From the NCBI GenBank assembly GCA_027919835.1, contig JANVFP010000005.1:1364001-1428000 (forward strand): a DNA stretch of 64,000 nt. The letters run 5' to 3'. Source of the stretch: Lentinula raphanica. Taxonomy: Eukaryota > Basidiomycota > Agaricomycetes > Agaricales > Omphalotaceae. Shown here piece by piece: positions 43,851 to 55,125 of the stretch. A program made the position numbers and the translations under genes. The number at the start of each line of letters is the position of its first letter. The first letter of the stretch is position 1. The notes under the pieces were generated by a model that saw nothing but the letters and a program-made list of their open reading frames with translations, was not told the origin of the DNA and did not search any database.

Positions 43851-44708
43851 TGTGCCAAAAGGCCCATGAACATTATGTCTGACCTGTCGTAGTACACCGC
43901 TTCTGATCCCAAGATGATGGGGAGTATGACGAGGAGGCGGTTTCATGGCTGAGTGATCCTTGCATTGATCTGGGTAAGTTGGGGCTCGTTCTGGACCCAT
44001 TTTTGACGCCGAATCCGAATTCGGTGTGACCGAAAACCCTAGGTCACGTGTTTGAGCAATACACGGAGATGGAGGAATACACGGTGGAGAGTTGGCAATG
44101 GAAGAGGGAACAACAGAGGGAATGTGCTGTGGTGGCCTAGAAGGAGGAAAATACTCCTTATTGAGTTCAGAGTATTTGGGAAGGCCAGGAGGAAGAGATA
44201 CAGTGGGATGAATAGAGGAATGAACAGAAGGAGAGCTGCATGGGTGACTGGGTGAACTGGCAGCTCTGAGGGTTGACTGTGGAGATATGAGAGAAGCTGG
44301 AGGGTGTGTAGCAGAGGCTGAGGAAGGGATGGATGTGTCCTGAATAGGTTTAGCTGTAGTAGAAGGGGTAGAACCATGCCCAAAAGGTGACAGCTCATCA
44401 CACAACTTCTTGACTGCCCCAATCTTTGAGAAACATCCTTCCACTGAGATTTCCTCCTTCCCAACAGCCCAACTACACCTGAGAGTAGCATCCTGAACCA
44501 TTCTCTCCATTAGCCAATTCCATGCAGCCTGAGGTGACTGTGACTCCCAGATGTACTTGTAGTACTTGAGCAACTGAGAGTAGTCCGAGGAATTAAGATG
44601 GATTATTGCCGGACAAGAAAGTGAAGTTTCTGGAAGTTTGAGATTCCAGATTTGCAAGAGGAGAGAGGTAGCAGGAGTGAGAGGACTAGCAGGAAGTATA
44701 GCAGTCAT
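43629..44708 (-). CDS. Mini-F ORF: unknown 359-residue protein
   Basis: The ATG at 44708 lies 43 bases inside the 5' LTR, the usual place for gag. I do not recognise the protein. The first 115 residues look folded, with a helical, Trp-rich region (KYYKYIWESQSP, WNWLMERM). Residues 115-260 are Ser/Pro-rich and probably disordered. The C-terminus is rich in His, Cys and Ser (HRCFPHLCGHSW). It could be a Gag-like protein used with enzymes supplied by another element; this is inference from position. No zinc knuckle of the standard type is visible. Confidence 0.6.
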   Translation of the reverse strand: MTAILPASPLTPATSLLLQIWNLKLPETSLSCPAIIHLNSSDYSQLLKYYKYIWESQSPQAAWNWLMERMVQDATLRCSWAVGKEEISVEGCFSKIGAVKKLCDELSPFGHGSTPSTTAKPIQDTSIPSSASATHPPASLISPQSTLRAASSPSHPCSSPSVHSSIHPTVSLPPGLPKYSELNKEYFPPSRPPQHIPSVVPSSIANSPPCIPPSPCIAQTRDLGFSVTPNSDSASKMGPERAPTYPDQCKDHSAMKPPPRHTPHHLGIRSGVLRQVRHNVHGPFGTLLLKSRRRHIGDHVSDSASSVSESSSCSPVDPHGHRCFPHLCGHSWRWRIMTSDSGSLQKFGHLHSTGLSNKT

Positions 44709-44751
44709 ATTTTGCTGAAATAGCCCCGCAGGGCGAGATTATTCAAAAAAG

Positions 44752-44915
44752 TGTAAAGGCTCCTTACTTACAATGTCTCAACCATTGAATAATTACTCAT
44801 TCTATTGCAGAAAATAGACCGAAGTATACTATCGTGGTGGTTAAAACAAAAGAAAGAGCTACCGTAAACGGACCGGTACTATTATCTATGGCTACGGGCG
44901 CTAATAGGCGTTACA
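44752..44915 (-). repeat. Mini-F 5' LTR (164 bp)
   Basis: This is the partner of 42022-42185, followed by the second CTTTT. Confidence 0.9.
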
Positions 44916-45981
44916 CTTTTGCACGCCCAACATGCAGTTTTTTTCCATCGCACCGTCGCATAGCTTACAATACACACCTTTGAAGGAGTGTAAGCTTCTC
45001 TGGACCCTCGGAAAGGCTAATGCATGCAGAGGTGTATCATTCTTTTTTTCTACTTACTACGACAGTCCTCCTGACCTTGTTTGCCCTATAGTAATCTGTA
45101 ATCTTCACCTGCCACGACCTCTTACCTTCCACCACCTCACTTTGAATCCTGATGCTCACAATGTCTTGTGCTTACACTACTCTCTTCCACTCACTTTGCT
45201 AGTGAAGAGTAAATAATGCTGGATGTGTAAATATTGTCTCGCTGTATATGGAGCTTGACCGTTCGAGGAGGAGCGTAAATGTACTTAGGATATATGTTTG
45301 GTCAATATGATTTCGTTGTCAATTTCTTTGTTGTCCGCTGCACACCAAATATCAAGGAAATTTGACCACTGCAGCTAGATCTGGTTCACTACAGACTGGG
45401 TATGAATTTGGTATATAGTGATACGATATGCCTACAATACACTGTGGACATATCCCTTCATGTTACACAGTGATACAGATTAATACAGGACAGTGAGCCA
45501 ACAAATACAGAGGGATACGGAGCAATACAGAGTGGTAGCTCAGTGCTACATTATAATACTGATAGGGGGGACCGTGTACTTTGCTACTAGAGCTACGGAG
45601 CATACACATTGATATAGATATGGTTCTTTTTTTCCTGATCTGAGTAGTATGAGAATAGAAAAATGATGATAGTGTAACAGTGTTAAATAAAAATTGAAGA
45701 CTTGGCTGAAGGTGAAGACAGAGAATCAACTGAAGACAGAGAATCAACTGAAAGCAGTGAGTGGAAGAGCGGAGCGGTGAATTGTTATAATGTTGAGGAA
45801 CTTGAGGTCAGAAATGGCCAATAAGGAGGACAAAGCATGAAAGAGAATAAGGCCAATGGAACTGGATGAAGGCCGGTAGATGGTCATGAGAGTAAGCATT
45901 GAAGGGAAGTGTAATAGACTAATAGCCTATAATTTGAAACATGCAGTATGTCAGAATTGAGAGGGCAGTGGTAGGTGGTAG
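44916..45981. other. Intergenic DNA, nothing recognised
   Basis: No gene or repeat boundary is clear. Around 45460-45570 the sequence is rich in short ATACAG-like words. Confidence 0.5.
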
Positions 45982-46622
45982 CAATGCAGCCCGCCCTGAT
46001 TTTTGATTTTTCAAAAAGTCTGGCAAAAAGATATGCAAATTCTAAATAATGGTAGTGAATTTTGAGGCTGTGATAACTTGAGTTTGGACTTTTTTGAATG
46101 TTCTGAGAATTCTCTCATTTGCCAGTACATTTTGCATCTTCCAAATGTCCTGGGATATGACCTGCTTCGAGGATTCTAAAGGTCTATTTTTGAGAATTGG
46201 AAAAATTTGATATAGATCTTGCAATATGATGTGAAAATTTTACCCTTTTGAGTGTGAAAAAAGACAAATTTTGCACTCAAGAAACAAATCGGGTCCAAGG
46301 GTCTCCGATCATCTCCCGATGATAACCCGATTTGTTTCTTGAGTTCAAAATTTGTTTTTTGTTGATACTCAAAAGGGTAAATATTGCAAGATCTATATTG
46401 AATTTTTTTAATTTTCAAAAATGGTCCTTGAGAATCCTCAAAACAGGTCATATCCCAGGACATTTCCTGCAAAATGTACTAACAAATGAGAGAATTCTCA
46501 GAACATTCAAAAAAGTCCAAACTCAAGTTATCACAGCCTCAAAATTCACTACCACTTCTTAGAATTTGCATATCTTTTTGCAAGACTTTTTCAAAAATCA
46601 AAAATAAGGGTGGGCCGCAGTG
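45982..46622. mobile_element. 641-bp near-palindrome, CACTA-like MITE
   Basis: Two arms of about 290 bp are inverted copies of each other around a centre near 46290-46330 (AAACAAATCGGG ... CCCGATTTGTTT). The ends are CAATGCAGCCCGCCCT on the left and, as reverse complement, CACTGCGGCCCACCCT on the right. A TAG target duplication is at 45979-45981 and 46623-46625. CACTG-type ends and 3-bp duplications fit the CACTA/EnSpm superfamily. There is no coding capacity. Confidence 0.75.
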
Positions 46623-46645
46623 TAGTAGGCAGTGGTGAGCAGTAT

Positions 46646-47217
46646 TGTTAGGTGCTAGCACGCTCTAACCCTCGAAAAGCACCAGATTCGATGGCTACAA
46701 GCTAGTTGTCCTAAAACGCGGGGTAAAGACTGCTAGGCAGTACGTCTACACCGAAGATCGGGACTTGGAAGGATGATATTTATCCTTGTTGTTAGAGACT
46801 TGATAATATTACAGACTAGAGCATTCAGAGGGGACCAGAGTTAGAGAACAAAACCAAAGCTAGATTCAATGAAAATAACCGAACTGGGGTTCAGGTACAA
46901 AATACCTACAGTTTATATAGTATTTTGGTAGGTATAGATATATATGGTAAGTAATATAAATAAATGTCAGCTGTGGGACGCGTCACCACGATGATAATCG
47001 TGATGACACGACCCATAGCCGGGACATGTAAACCGTCGTCGATATGACTCGACGACGAGTCAAAACAGTGAAGGCACGGGTCGACGTAGATACACGCGTC
47101 GACCCGGCCAGATAAATGACAAGAGTGGGATGCATAAACAATACAAAGAGACGACAGGTGAGGAGTCACCTTGACTCGTCTTGAATCGCCTGTCATCATT
47201 AGAAACAAACCATAACA
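46646..47217 (-). repeat. Possible solo LTR (572 bp)
   Basis: On the minus strand it begins TGTTATGG and ends CACCTAACA, with a TATA-like ACTATATAAACTG inside, as in a fungal LTR. Flanking bases do not form a convincing duplication, and no second copy is in the window, so this is tentative. Confidence 0.4.
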
Positions 47218-47482
47218 ATATTATGCACACGGGACCCGAACACGGTTAAGGGAAGTCGACCGGAGTGAGGGGAACCCGAATACACAGGTATCAGCTAAGA
47301 GTGTTGAGAGTGGGGTTTGGAAAGGTGGACCGGCACAAAGGAGGGGCGCCGAGGTGTTCTTGTCATCTCCAGTGACTAAACAGAATGTAGAAGATTCGGC
47401 GTCGACATAGACGAGCCAAAAGAGGGATAAATGGAAAAAAGGGGGCTTGGGGACGGTAGGCTGGCACAAGATGGAATGGCGG
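47218..47482 (-). pseudogene. Fragment of an unknown coding-like region, right side of a split frame
   Basis: This GC-richer segment is open on the minus strand. When the solo LTR and one GCGG copy are removed, a frame from 49175-49440 continues through it to a stop at about 47376-47378 (…STPNLLHSV). I recognise no domain. It is either a decayed gene or another repeat. Confidence 0.35.
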
Positions 47483-49174
47483 TAACGAGGATATGAAGGG
47501 TGCAATTTAATGCTTCGTTGGATAGATCTAATGACCTAGTGACTTTATCACTGAACACTGATCACCAATATACTTCTTATGTCGTTTGTCAAATGTATTT
47601 AAGCGAGGTGTGGGGCGTTGTCAGAGATTCCGCACGATCTTATACCTTAGAATGAACTGGTAGTCTTAAAAGATCTACGGGATCCGCAATACAGGTCAAC
47701 AGAGCGAAGTGACACGGAAGTACAGATCTTTTGATCTGGACTCGAAGGGGGTGAGTGATCCACTCAAAGGGTTTACAAGGAACGAGAGAACTCGTATAGA
47801 TCAGACTTTATGACCACACAAATACTATCAGAACCAGGTTGAAGATCTACTGATCACCGATCACAGGAAACCTTCACAGCTCGTATGGATCACCGATCAC
47901 CACACGTCTGCTTGAACAGAGCCACCGAAACTCTGAACGCTCACTTGGAACAACCGAGAACCAAGCCCTCTGTATCTCCACGATAGGAGTCTACCTTCGA
48001 TTCAAATCTAGCTGAGACTTTATCAACTGACAGGATATCGGGCCTAACGAGATGAGAATTTCACAACCACTTTCGAAGACCGGCCGGCTTACAAAGCCTT
48101 TACTCCTCACGTATGAGAGCAAAGGTTAGCTAGTCAGAGAAACTGGGCACAAAACCTGAATATATTTTTGTAGGCTACGTCCTTAAGTACTTCTACAAAG
48201 AGATCTGTAGCCAATTTACTATTTTATGGAATAGATCTATAGATTTGAGAGAACGGAGTCCGAGATCTGATACAAATAAGGAAAGATAGGACGAGAAACG
48301 ATACAAACACCAGAGAAACAGAGAGTAAAAAGGATAAAAACAAGTAAAATGTCCATTTCTGGTGGTCCTTCGTCGAGATCTAGTTGCCTGACCTTCGAAT
48401 CCGGACCTGGTCTGTGCGTCCATCCACATGCTGGTGGTTAAAGGGCACGGATAAGCTCCTGCACAGGTAACTCAAACGTTTCCTCATTTGATTCCGCTAT
48501 GTGAACGGTTGTATGCCTCTCCAACTGAATGGGAGTACATATAAAGGGGGGAAACCTGTCCCAATAGGTTCGTTTGGCTTCTAGCTTTCCAACGATATGC
48601 ATATATCGAATAGATCCAGAGGTTTAACAATGGTGAAGTCGAAAGATCTACCCTTGCAACACTCCTGGTCAAAGCTGTACATCTCAGGCATCTATTTCCC
48701 ATTTAGGAAACGTCCACATGTAACTGGGATGATACACTTTGGTTGTTTCTCTGTTTAGTCACATTCCTGCGACCTGATCCATCCCGAAACTCGATCTAAG
48801 TGAACAGATCTGTTGAGTCTGGGCCTTGAATAATCCATCCCCACTGGTAATACGAATAGATCTATTGGTTCTAAGCTCGTCTCGGTGCAGTATCATACTC
48901 AGTTGGCCGTTAGGCATTGAAAACTAAGTTGATAATCCCTTGATAGCTCATATCAGAGGTGGCTTTGTCTTGAAGGACTCCCCGACCAAGGGACTCGAGT
49001 GTGAACTCTTATTATTCGTCAGGATGTGTTTTCCTGTCTGGATCTGACGTCCTGGCATTAACATGATACAAGTTTGACTGTCAGCTCGGGCTCACTACAG
49101 TCCTTTAGTACTCTACAAGGCTCTAATCATTAAAATTAGGCCATTGCATGCCTGCATGCAAAATGGGCGTATTA
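47483..49174 (-). mobile_element. Solo LTR of the Giant-C family
   Basis: The 1,692-bp sequence is the reverse complement of the Giant-C LTR with scattered substitutions. It is flanked by a perfect 4-bp duplication, GCGG (47479-47482 and 49175-49178). The internal part is gone, as expected after LTR-LTR recombination. It shows that the family has inserted more than once in this region. Confidence 0.95.
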
Positions 49175-50587
49175 GCGGGGTGTGTATCGTCATCTAGAAT
49201 GACCAGACGAGGTAGATGCGAGCCGAGGGTGACGATATCGCGATGGGGAAGAGCCGAAAGGAAAGCCGGGGTAATGAGTATGACGTTGACACGTCGGAAC
49301 CAGTATGAGTACGAAAAAGTGGGGCCGAGGGGTTGTCGAGGGTGTTGAGATCCGGAATGAACACGATGGGAGTCAGGAATCGTCGACGTGAGTCGACGAT
49401 GTCCTTATCCTGTCAAGAGGACTTCGTTAGTCGAGATGTAATCTGTTCAGAGGAACGGACTATGCACAAATCAGAGTTGTAGTTGGCAGGCCGCGTCATC
49501 GCGGCCTCCAACCCTCAAAACCCTCTCCTCGTCGTCCCTACTGTTTTCCTACCCTGTCCTGCATTCCTTATTGTGGTTCCGGTGGTCCTATCTTGTGGTG
49601 AAGCGAGTCAGTGGTAGAAGAGATGAAGAACGAGGAAGAGGAAGAACTGTGGGAAAAAGTAAAAGGCGGCGCTTCTACGTTTAGATGCCGAAACGCTGAA
49701 TAAGCACCAGCTCGGCAAGGGCTCGGCCATTGATAGTTAATAATCGGTGTAGCACCGACAAGCGGCATAGCCCGCTACCCCATTTGAAGATTGTACAGTG
49801 TACACTCAAATTTTAATTTAGCCCACCCCCCGCCCCCCACTTTTCTAAGAAAGAGACATGGGCATGCAGCAGATTAGGAGCTGCAGCCCAAGGAATTAAG
49901 CTATGATTTATCATTTATTGGTTTACAGAAATCTGACCAAAGCATAAGCGCCGCAGGGAACTGGGCACAAACTGAGCTAAACAGCGGCTAGCGGACTGCA
50001 AATACCCGGAGCAAAACAGATTTTTGCAAAACGCCTTTGATCAGAAATTTTGGGGGGTACAAAACCCTTACCCTAAAGGGTAGTGGGAATGCTTGTAGAT
50101 GCCGTTTAGGGATAAATAAATGATGGAAAAATATGGAAAAATAGTAGGAAAATCAGGAAAAATCAGGGGATATGCTGGGAATATTTGAGAAATTTGTGGG
50201 GGCTTAGAAGTACATGTTATGCTTCATAACAAGTATGAGCGCTTATGAGCGCCAGGCAAACACTGGCAAGCCTATTGTGACAAAGTGACAGTCACAATGG
50301 AGGACAATAAGAAAATAACTTTTGTGACAAATTACTATAAAGGGAAATTATGGATTACTGTTTTTGGTATACAATTTTAGCCATAGAGACGATTCCTCTT
50401 TTCATTCGGACTTGTAATTTGGTAACATTGCCTATGTTTCTTTTTCCCTTAATACAGCATTTTCATGCATCAGAAGTAACACTTTCCATTATGAATATGT
50501 TCTTTGTAATCTATCATGTCAAGAAACTATAGGTGAACCTCTACTTGGTTTGTCTTCCTTTTCTTTGGGCTCTCCATTGTCTCCTTA
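49175..50587. other. Intergenic DNA with a coding-like remnant at its left end
   Basis: Positions 49175-49440 hold the left side of the frame split by the solo LTR (minus strand, RRVNVILITPAFL). The rest contains G/C-rich simple sequence near 49830 and A-rich sequence near 50120, with no recognised gene. Confidence 0.45.
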
Positions 50588-50756
50588 GGCCCTGATCAGA
50601 TGCATGGGAAAAGGGCGTCAGGTTTCAGGTTTTGATGATTTCCCTGCCAAATAAAACCTGTCTGGATCCTGCCAGGTCCTGCCAATTTCCCAATGGGTTT
50701 TTCTTGGCAGAGAAATCATTTCCCAATGCCAATCTCCCGTGTATCCAATCAGGACC
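50588..50756. mobile_element. 169-bp Harbinger/Tourist-like MITE
   Basis: Terminal inverted repeats GGCCCTGATCAGATGCATGG and GGTCCTGATTGGATACACGG (as reverse complement) match at 17 of 22 positions. They are flanked by TTA on both sides (50585-50587 and 50757-50759), the usual PIF/Harbinger duplication. An inner inverted repeat (GATTTCCCTGCCAA and its complement) adds to the fold. Confidence 0.65.
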
Positions 50757-51247
50757 TTACTCATACATATCTAAATGGAAAGGAATCTGGGTCCAGTGTA
50801 GCTCATGATACAGAAAGAAATATTAAAGGCCTGAGACTCAAAGTAATGAACAGCATTGACAAAGCAGAAATGATAGTAAAACAAGATATTAATGTTATGA
50901 CACAACTGTATCCTGGTGATCTGCATAAAGCTGCTGATCATGAGATTGTAACCTTGTAGAAGTTGTAGTAGAAAGCCATAAAATGTTGGATGTAATCAAG
51001 TAGGATCTGGTAGCTTGACCGCTGTACTAAAAGGCAGATTTAAGAACTATTGTCAGTTCTTATTCCAGATCCTATATATGAACAATGCAGGTATGCTTGT
51101 GCAGTGTTGTAAATGAGTATGTTTACATTGGAGCTTAAAATAATTTTTATGTAGAGTCTAAACATTATATGACAGGAAATATAGAATGAGAACTAGAAAA
51201 AAGTCACATATCAGTGCTTACAACCTAAGCTAGCAAGGACAAATTTT

Positions 51248-51523
51248 GCATCTTCATTAGCAAAACCTGAAATTTACTCTCCAGCACTTCCAGCATTGTA
51301 TTGCACTGTACAGTGCTGTTCAGCATTGTATTGCACTGTACAGTGCTGTTCAGCATTGAATTGCACTCAATACATTCAGTGAATATAATTTTGACATGGT
51401 GAGAATTTCTAAGAATTTTGAAGTAGCGCCAAGCACAAGCGGAGTAGTGCCGGAACTGAATTGTGCTGCAGAGCTGTGCAGCAATGATGAGTGCTGGACA
51501 GCAGCACCTTGTTTTGCTGATGC
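51248..51523. mobile_element. MITE-like repeat, copy 1
   Basis: The ends are GCATCTTCATTAGCAAAACC and, inverted, GGCATCAGCAAAACAAGGTG. It contains a 30-bp unit (GTATTGCACTGTACAGTGCT onwards) twice in tandem. It is related to 51727-52013. Confidence 0.45.
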
Positions 51524-51726
51524 CTTTCTATGTAGCTTGAGATTGAATAACCAGCACTTGATAAGATTCCTGGCCAGAAATTGAACAAGTACTGACCATA
51601 AGTTCAAGTGATGCATGATATTATCCCATGAACTTTACTTAGTAGATAGTCTGAAAAAAGATAATGTGTAATAGAGCTGTTTACTTACTATGTATAGTAG
51701 ATTTTTGAATGCCAGCTTTGTTGGCT

Positions 51727-52013
51727 GCATCATCAAAATCTGGATTTCACTCTTAAGCACTTCCACCATTCTACTGCACTGGACAGTGCTGTCTAGTATT
51801 GAATGGATGCTGAACAGCACTGAATAGAGTCAGCCAATATCAAAGTGATATTGTGAGAGAATGTGAGCTATTGCAGGAAATGTGGAGTGTTGCCATATCA
51901 AAACTGACTCTGTGGTACTGTTCAGCACTGTTCAGCAACAATCTTGCTGGGAGTACTGGGAGTGCTGCAGTTGCTGGACAGTGCTGTCTAGTAGGGTTCT
52001 GTTTTGGTGATGC
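51727..52013. mobile_element. MITE-like repeat, copy 2, just upstream of the NLR gene
   Basis: The ends are GCATCATCAAAATCTGG and, inverted, GCATCACCAAAACAG. Inner sequence is rich in CAGTGCTG-type words like copy 1. It ends about 100 bases before the proposed NLR start, so it may overlap that promoter. Confidence 0.45.
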
Positions 52014-52116
52014 ACATACTATATTTAGTAATATAAAATTTATAAAAACTAAGTCTTTAATGTAACACATAATAGCCTGTGAACATGTAGTTATATTTGT
52101 GCAATACATTGCATTT

Positions 52117-55100
52117 ATGTCAGGTGTTTTTTGAAGGAAACATATAAAAAGGCCTCTTGCTTTGATGTATTCCAGCTTTCTCCCATCAAAAGTTAGCTTT
52201 TACTGATATCAATAAGTCAAATGGAAAAACAGTGGTAAATATCATTTAATTATATTGTATACAAATTGTTGAATATATTTACAGCTACCAGTCCACAGAA
52301 GTGTGAGATTCTTGAGGTATACTACTGTTTAGAATTTCATACTCATCTATTCACAGCAGTTTTGGCATATTCAATAATGCTCAAAATACAACAGTCAATG
52401 GAGGAGACTTTAGTGTGGCAGGAAGAGATGTGAATATGTACAAAACCTACCATTGTGAGTGAACTCTAAGAATCACTGTTACTAGATAATGACATTATAT
52501 AATTCAGATCTTTCAAGCAATGAAGAGAAAAAAATTCAAGATTGGCTTGCTGCACCAGATTGTTTCACCAATTATTCCACAACTTTGAATAAACAAGTAG
52601 CTGGAACAGGCCAATGGATACTAAAAGAACCTGCTTATCTCCAGTGGAGGGAAATAGGAGGTATTCTGTGGATACAAGGTCAAGGTAATGAGTTTATGAA
52701 AATTTGAATCTATATATGAAGAAATTCATGCATTGTGGCAGCTGGATCAGGCAAAACATTTTTGATGTTAGTCAAGACTGTTCTTTAATCATCAATGCTC
52801 ATTGCTGATAACCGCACATTTTAGTACTGGTGTCATTGAGCACTTCAGAAAAGCTAGCTTTCCAACTTTCATGATTTATCACTACTTTGACATCTGTGAC
52901 AATTCTGGAGCTAAAACAACATTCCAAGGATTATTGTTTTCCTTCCTTCTGCAATTAGGTGTTCAGGATCAAAACATCCATCCTGCATTGAAAAACTTGC
53001 ATGAAGCATCTAAATCTGGCCTTTTGCATTTCCAGCCTACCAATACTGAGTTGGTAAATACTTTGATAGAGATCACAAAGGATCTGGTTGAGAAAGGGTA
53101 TCAAATTCACATGATAATTGATGCTCTAGATGAATGCAAAGAGGAAGAGGAAGTCTGGAATTTTTGTGTAAAGATGACCAGCTTGACTTCAATTGGTATA
53201 ATGATTACAAGTCGTAATCATTATCTTGCAGGCAACAAGTACTTCCAAATTTCCTTGAAAAACAATAGTAAGGTTGATGAAGATATTGCAATATTTATGG
53301 ACAAACATATATCATTCAAAAGTTCAAACTTGAATGCTGAAGTTAAACAAATATTAATGAAAAAAGCAGATGGAGGGTGAGTTATCTGTTTATGAATTTA
53401 CTGGCAAGTCTCAAAGTATAACAGATTCCGTTATCTTGACTGTCAACTCCAGTCACTGAAAGAGTGTGCTAATGCAAACAAAGTACACAAGGCATTAGCT
53501 GTATTACCTTCAAATTTGAAGGAAACATATATTGAGGCTATTAAGAAATGTGAAAAAAGCTTTTATATTGAAGAGATACACTATCTCCTCTTATGGCTTC
53601 TACATTCTTTTGAGCCTCTTTATATGAGTCAGGTTGCAGTCATCTTTTCAATTGATTTAAAGTCAAAATCAATTGATTGTGATGCTGAAATGCTTCTTGG
53701 ACTTGAAAAAATTGTTGATACTACTTTGGTTACTGTTGATGAAAAAGATGTTGTCCACCTTGCACATGCATCTGTGAAAGATTTCCTACTGGAAATCAAT
53801 AATCATATTCACACAAGCAAATCACTTGATATCAATGCACAATTAGCACACAATATTATATCTCAAATGTGTCTTATTTATCTTCTACAACAAGATAACT
53901 CCACAATCATTTGGCAAGATTCTCACTATGTTTCAAGAAAGGATATTGTTACATTTGGACAGTATGCAACTGAATATTGGGGAAAACATAGTCAATATAA
54001 TGAGAGGACAAAAACTTCATATGAAGATACAGCACAAACTCAACTAACTGCAAACTTTCTAGAAAATGGATCTACATCATTCTTCAATTGGAAGAGAAAC
54101 TTCAGAATATTAACTCACAGATGAGTGAATTGGGTAGCAAATTAACAGACAATTGTAATAATTTACACATTGTGGCCTTTTTTGGACTGGAAAAAAGTGC
54201 TCAAGGATTATTCATTGATAAACAAGATGCAGGTATGTTCTTTGAAAATTCATTGTAAAGAATATTTGACAAATGATATTGAACAGAAATAGATGCATTG
54301 GAAGGGGAAATGGGAACACCTCTACAAATAGCAATATCTGAAGATTACAAGAATATTACTGAACTCCTTCTTCAACATGGTGCAGATGTCAATATGCAAG
54401 GTGGATATTATGGAAGTGCAATTCAAGTAGCTGCATCCAAAGGTTACAAAGACATTATTGAGCTCCTCATACAATATGGGGCAGATGTCAATGGGCAGGG
54501 TGGATATTATGGAACTGCAATTCAAGCAGCAGCAGCTTGGGGTCATAAAGATATTGTTAAACTCCTTCTTCAACATGGTGCAAATGTAAATGCTCAGGAT
54601 CAAGATGGGACTGCCACAATTCAATTAGCAGCAAATATGGGTTATACAGATATTATTGAGCTCCTTCTTCAGTATGGAGCAGATGTCAATAGTCAGGGTG
54701 GAAAATATGGAGCTGCTCTTCAAGCAGCTGCAGCCACTGAAGGTCACCAAAATATCATTGAACTCCTTCTTCAACATGGTGCAGATGTCAATGCTCTGAG
54801 TGGTTACTATGGAACTGCCATTCAAGCAGCAGCAGCTTGGGGTCATGAGAATACTATTGAGGTCCTTCTCCAATATGGGGCAGATGTTAATGCACAAGGA
54901 GGATTTTATGGAACTGCAATTCAAGCTGCTGCAGCTGAGGGTCACAAAGATATTATCAAACTCCTTCTGCAACATGGTGCAGATATCAATGCTCAGGGTG
55001 GAGAATTTGGTACTGCAATTCATGCAGCAGTAGTCAAGGGCCATGAGGATATCATTAAATATCTCTTCAGAAAAGGAGCAGACTCTGACAATGCTATGGT

Positions 55101-55125
55101 AAAATTTCATGAAACTGTAAATTAA
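52117..55125 (+). CDS. NACHT-ankyrin NLR protein (one apparent frameshift)
   Basis: This is a fungal NLR-type receptor, a family linked to non-self recognition and cell death. Proposed exons: 52117-52123, 52176-52234, 52285-52316, 52357-52454, 52508-52684, 52742-52766, 52825-53376, 53425-54232, 54287-55125. All introns are GT-AG and keep phase. The N-terminus carries the GGDFSVAGRDVN motif seen before many mushroom NACHT domains. The P-loop GSGKTFL is made by joining exons 5, 6 and 7. Walker B is IIDALDEC in exon 7. Exon 9 encodes eight ankyrin repeats of 33-34 residues. Exon 8 changes frame near 54090 (stop at 54122 in the first frame), so the gene is either damaged or has an intron I missed. 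The first two tiny exons are less certain. Confidence 0.85.

Larger units (their letters stand above)
42022..44915 (-). mobile_element. Mini-F: 2.9-kb non-autonomous LTR element
   Basis: Two 164-bp direct repeats (42022-42185 and 44752-44915) have TGTAA...TTACA ends and are flanked by a perfect 5-bp duplication, CTTTT (42017-42021 and 44916-44920). The repeats differ at two positions that I see. A purine-rich tract, on the minus strand GGTGGGGGAGGG, lies next to the left repeat, so the element points left. Inside is one ORF and no reverse transcriptase or integrase. It resembles TRIM or SMART-type small elements but with an ORF. Confidence 0.85.

Noticed and set aside
52489..52707. ATG-initiated ORF as the start of the NLR gene
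   Set aside because: The ATG lies inside a GT-AG intron (52455-52507). Splicing joins the upstream VAGRDVN exon in phase with the downstream exon.
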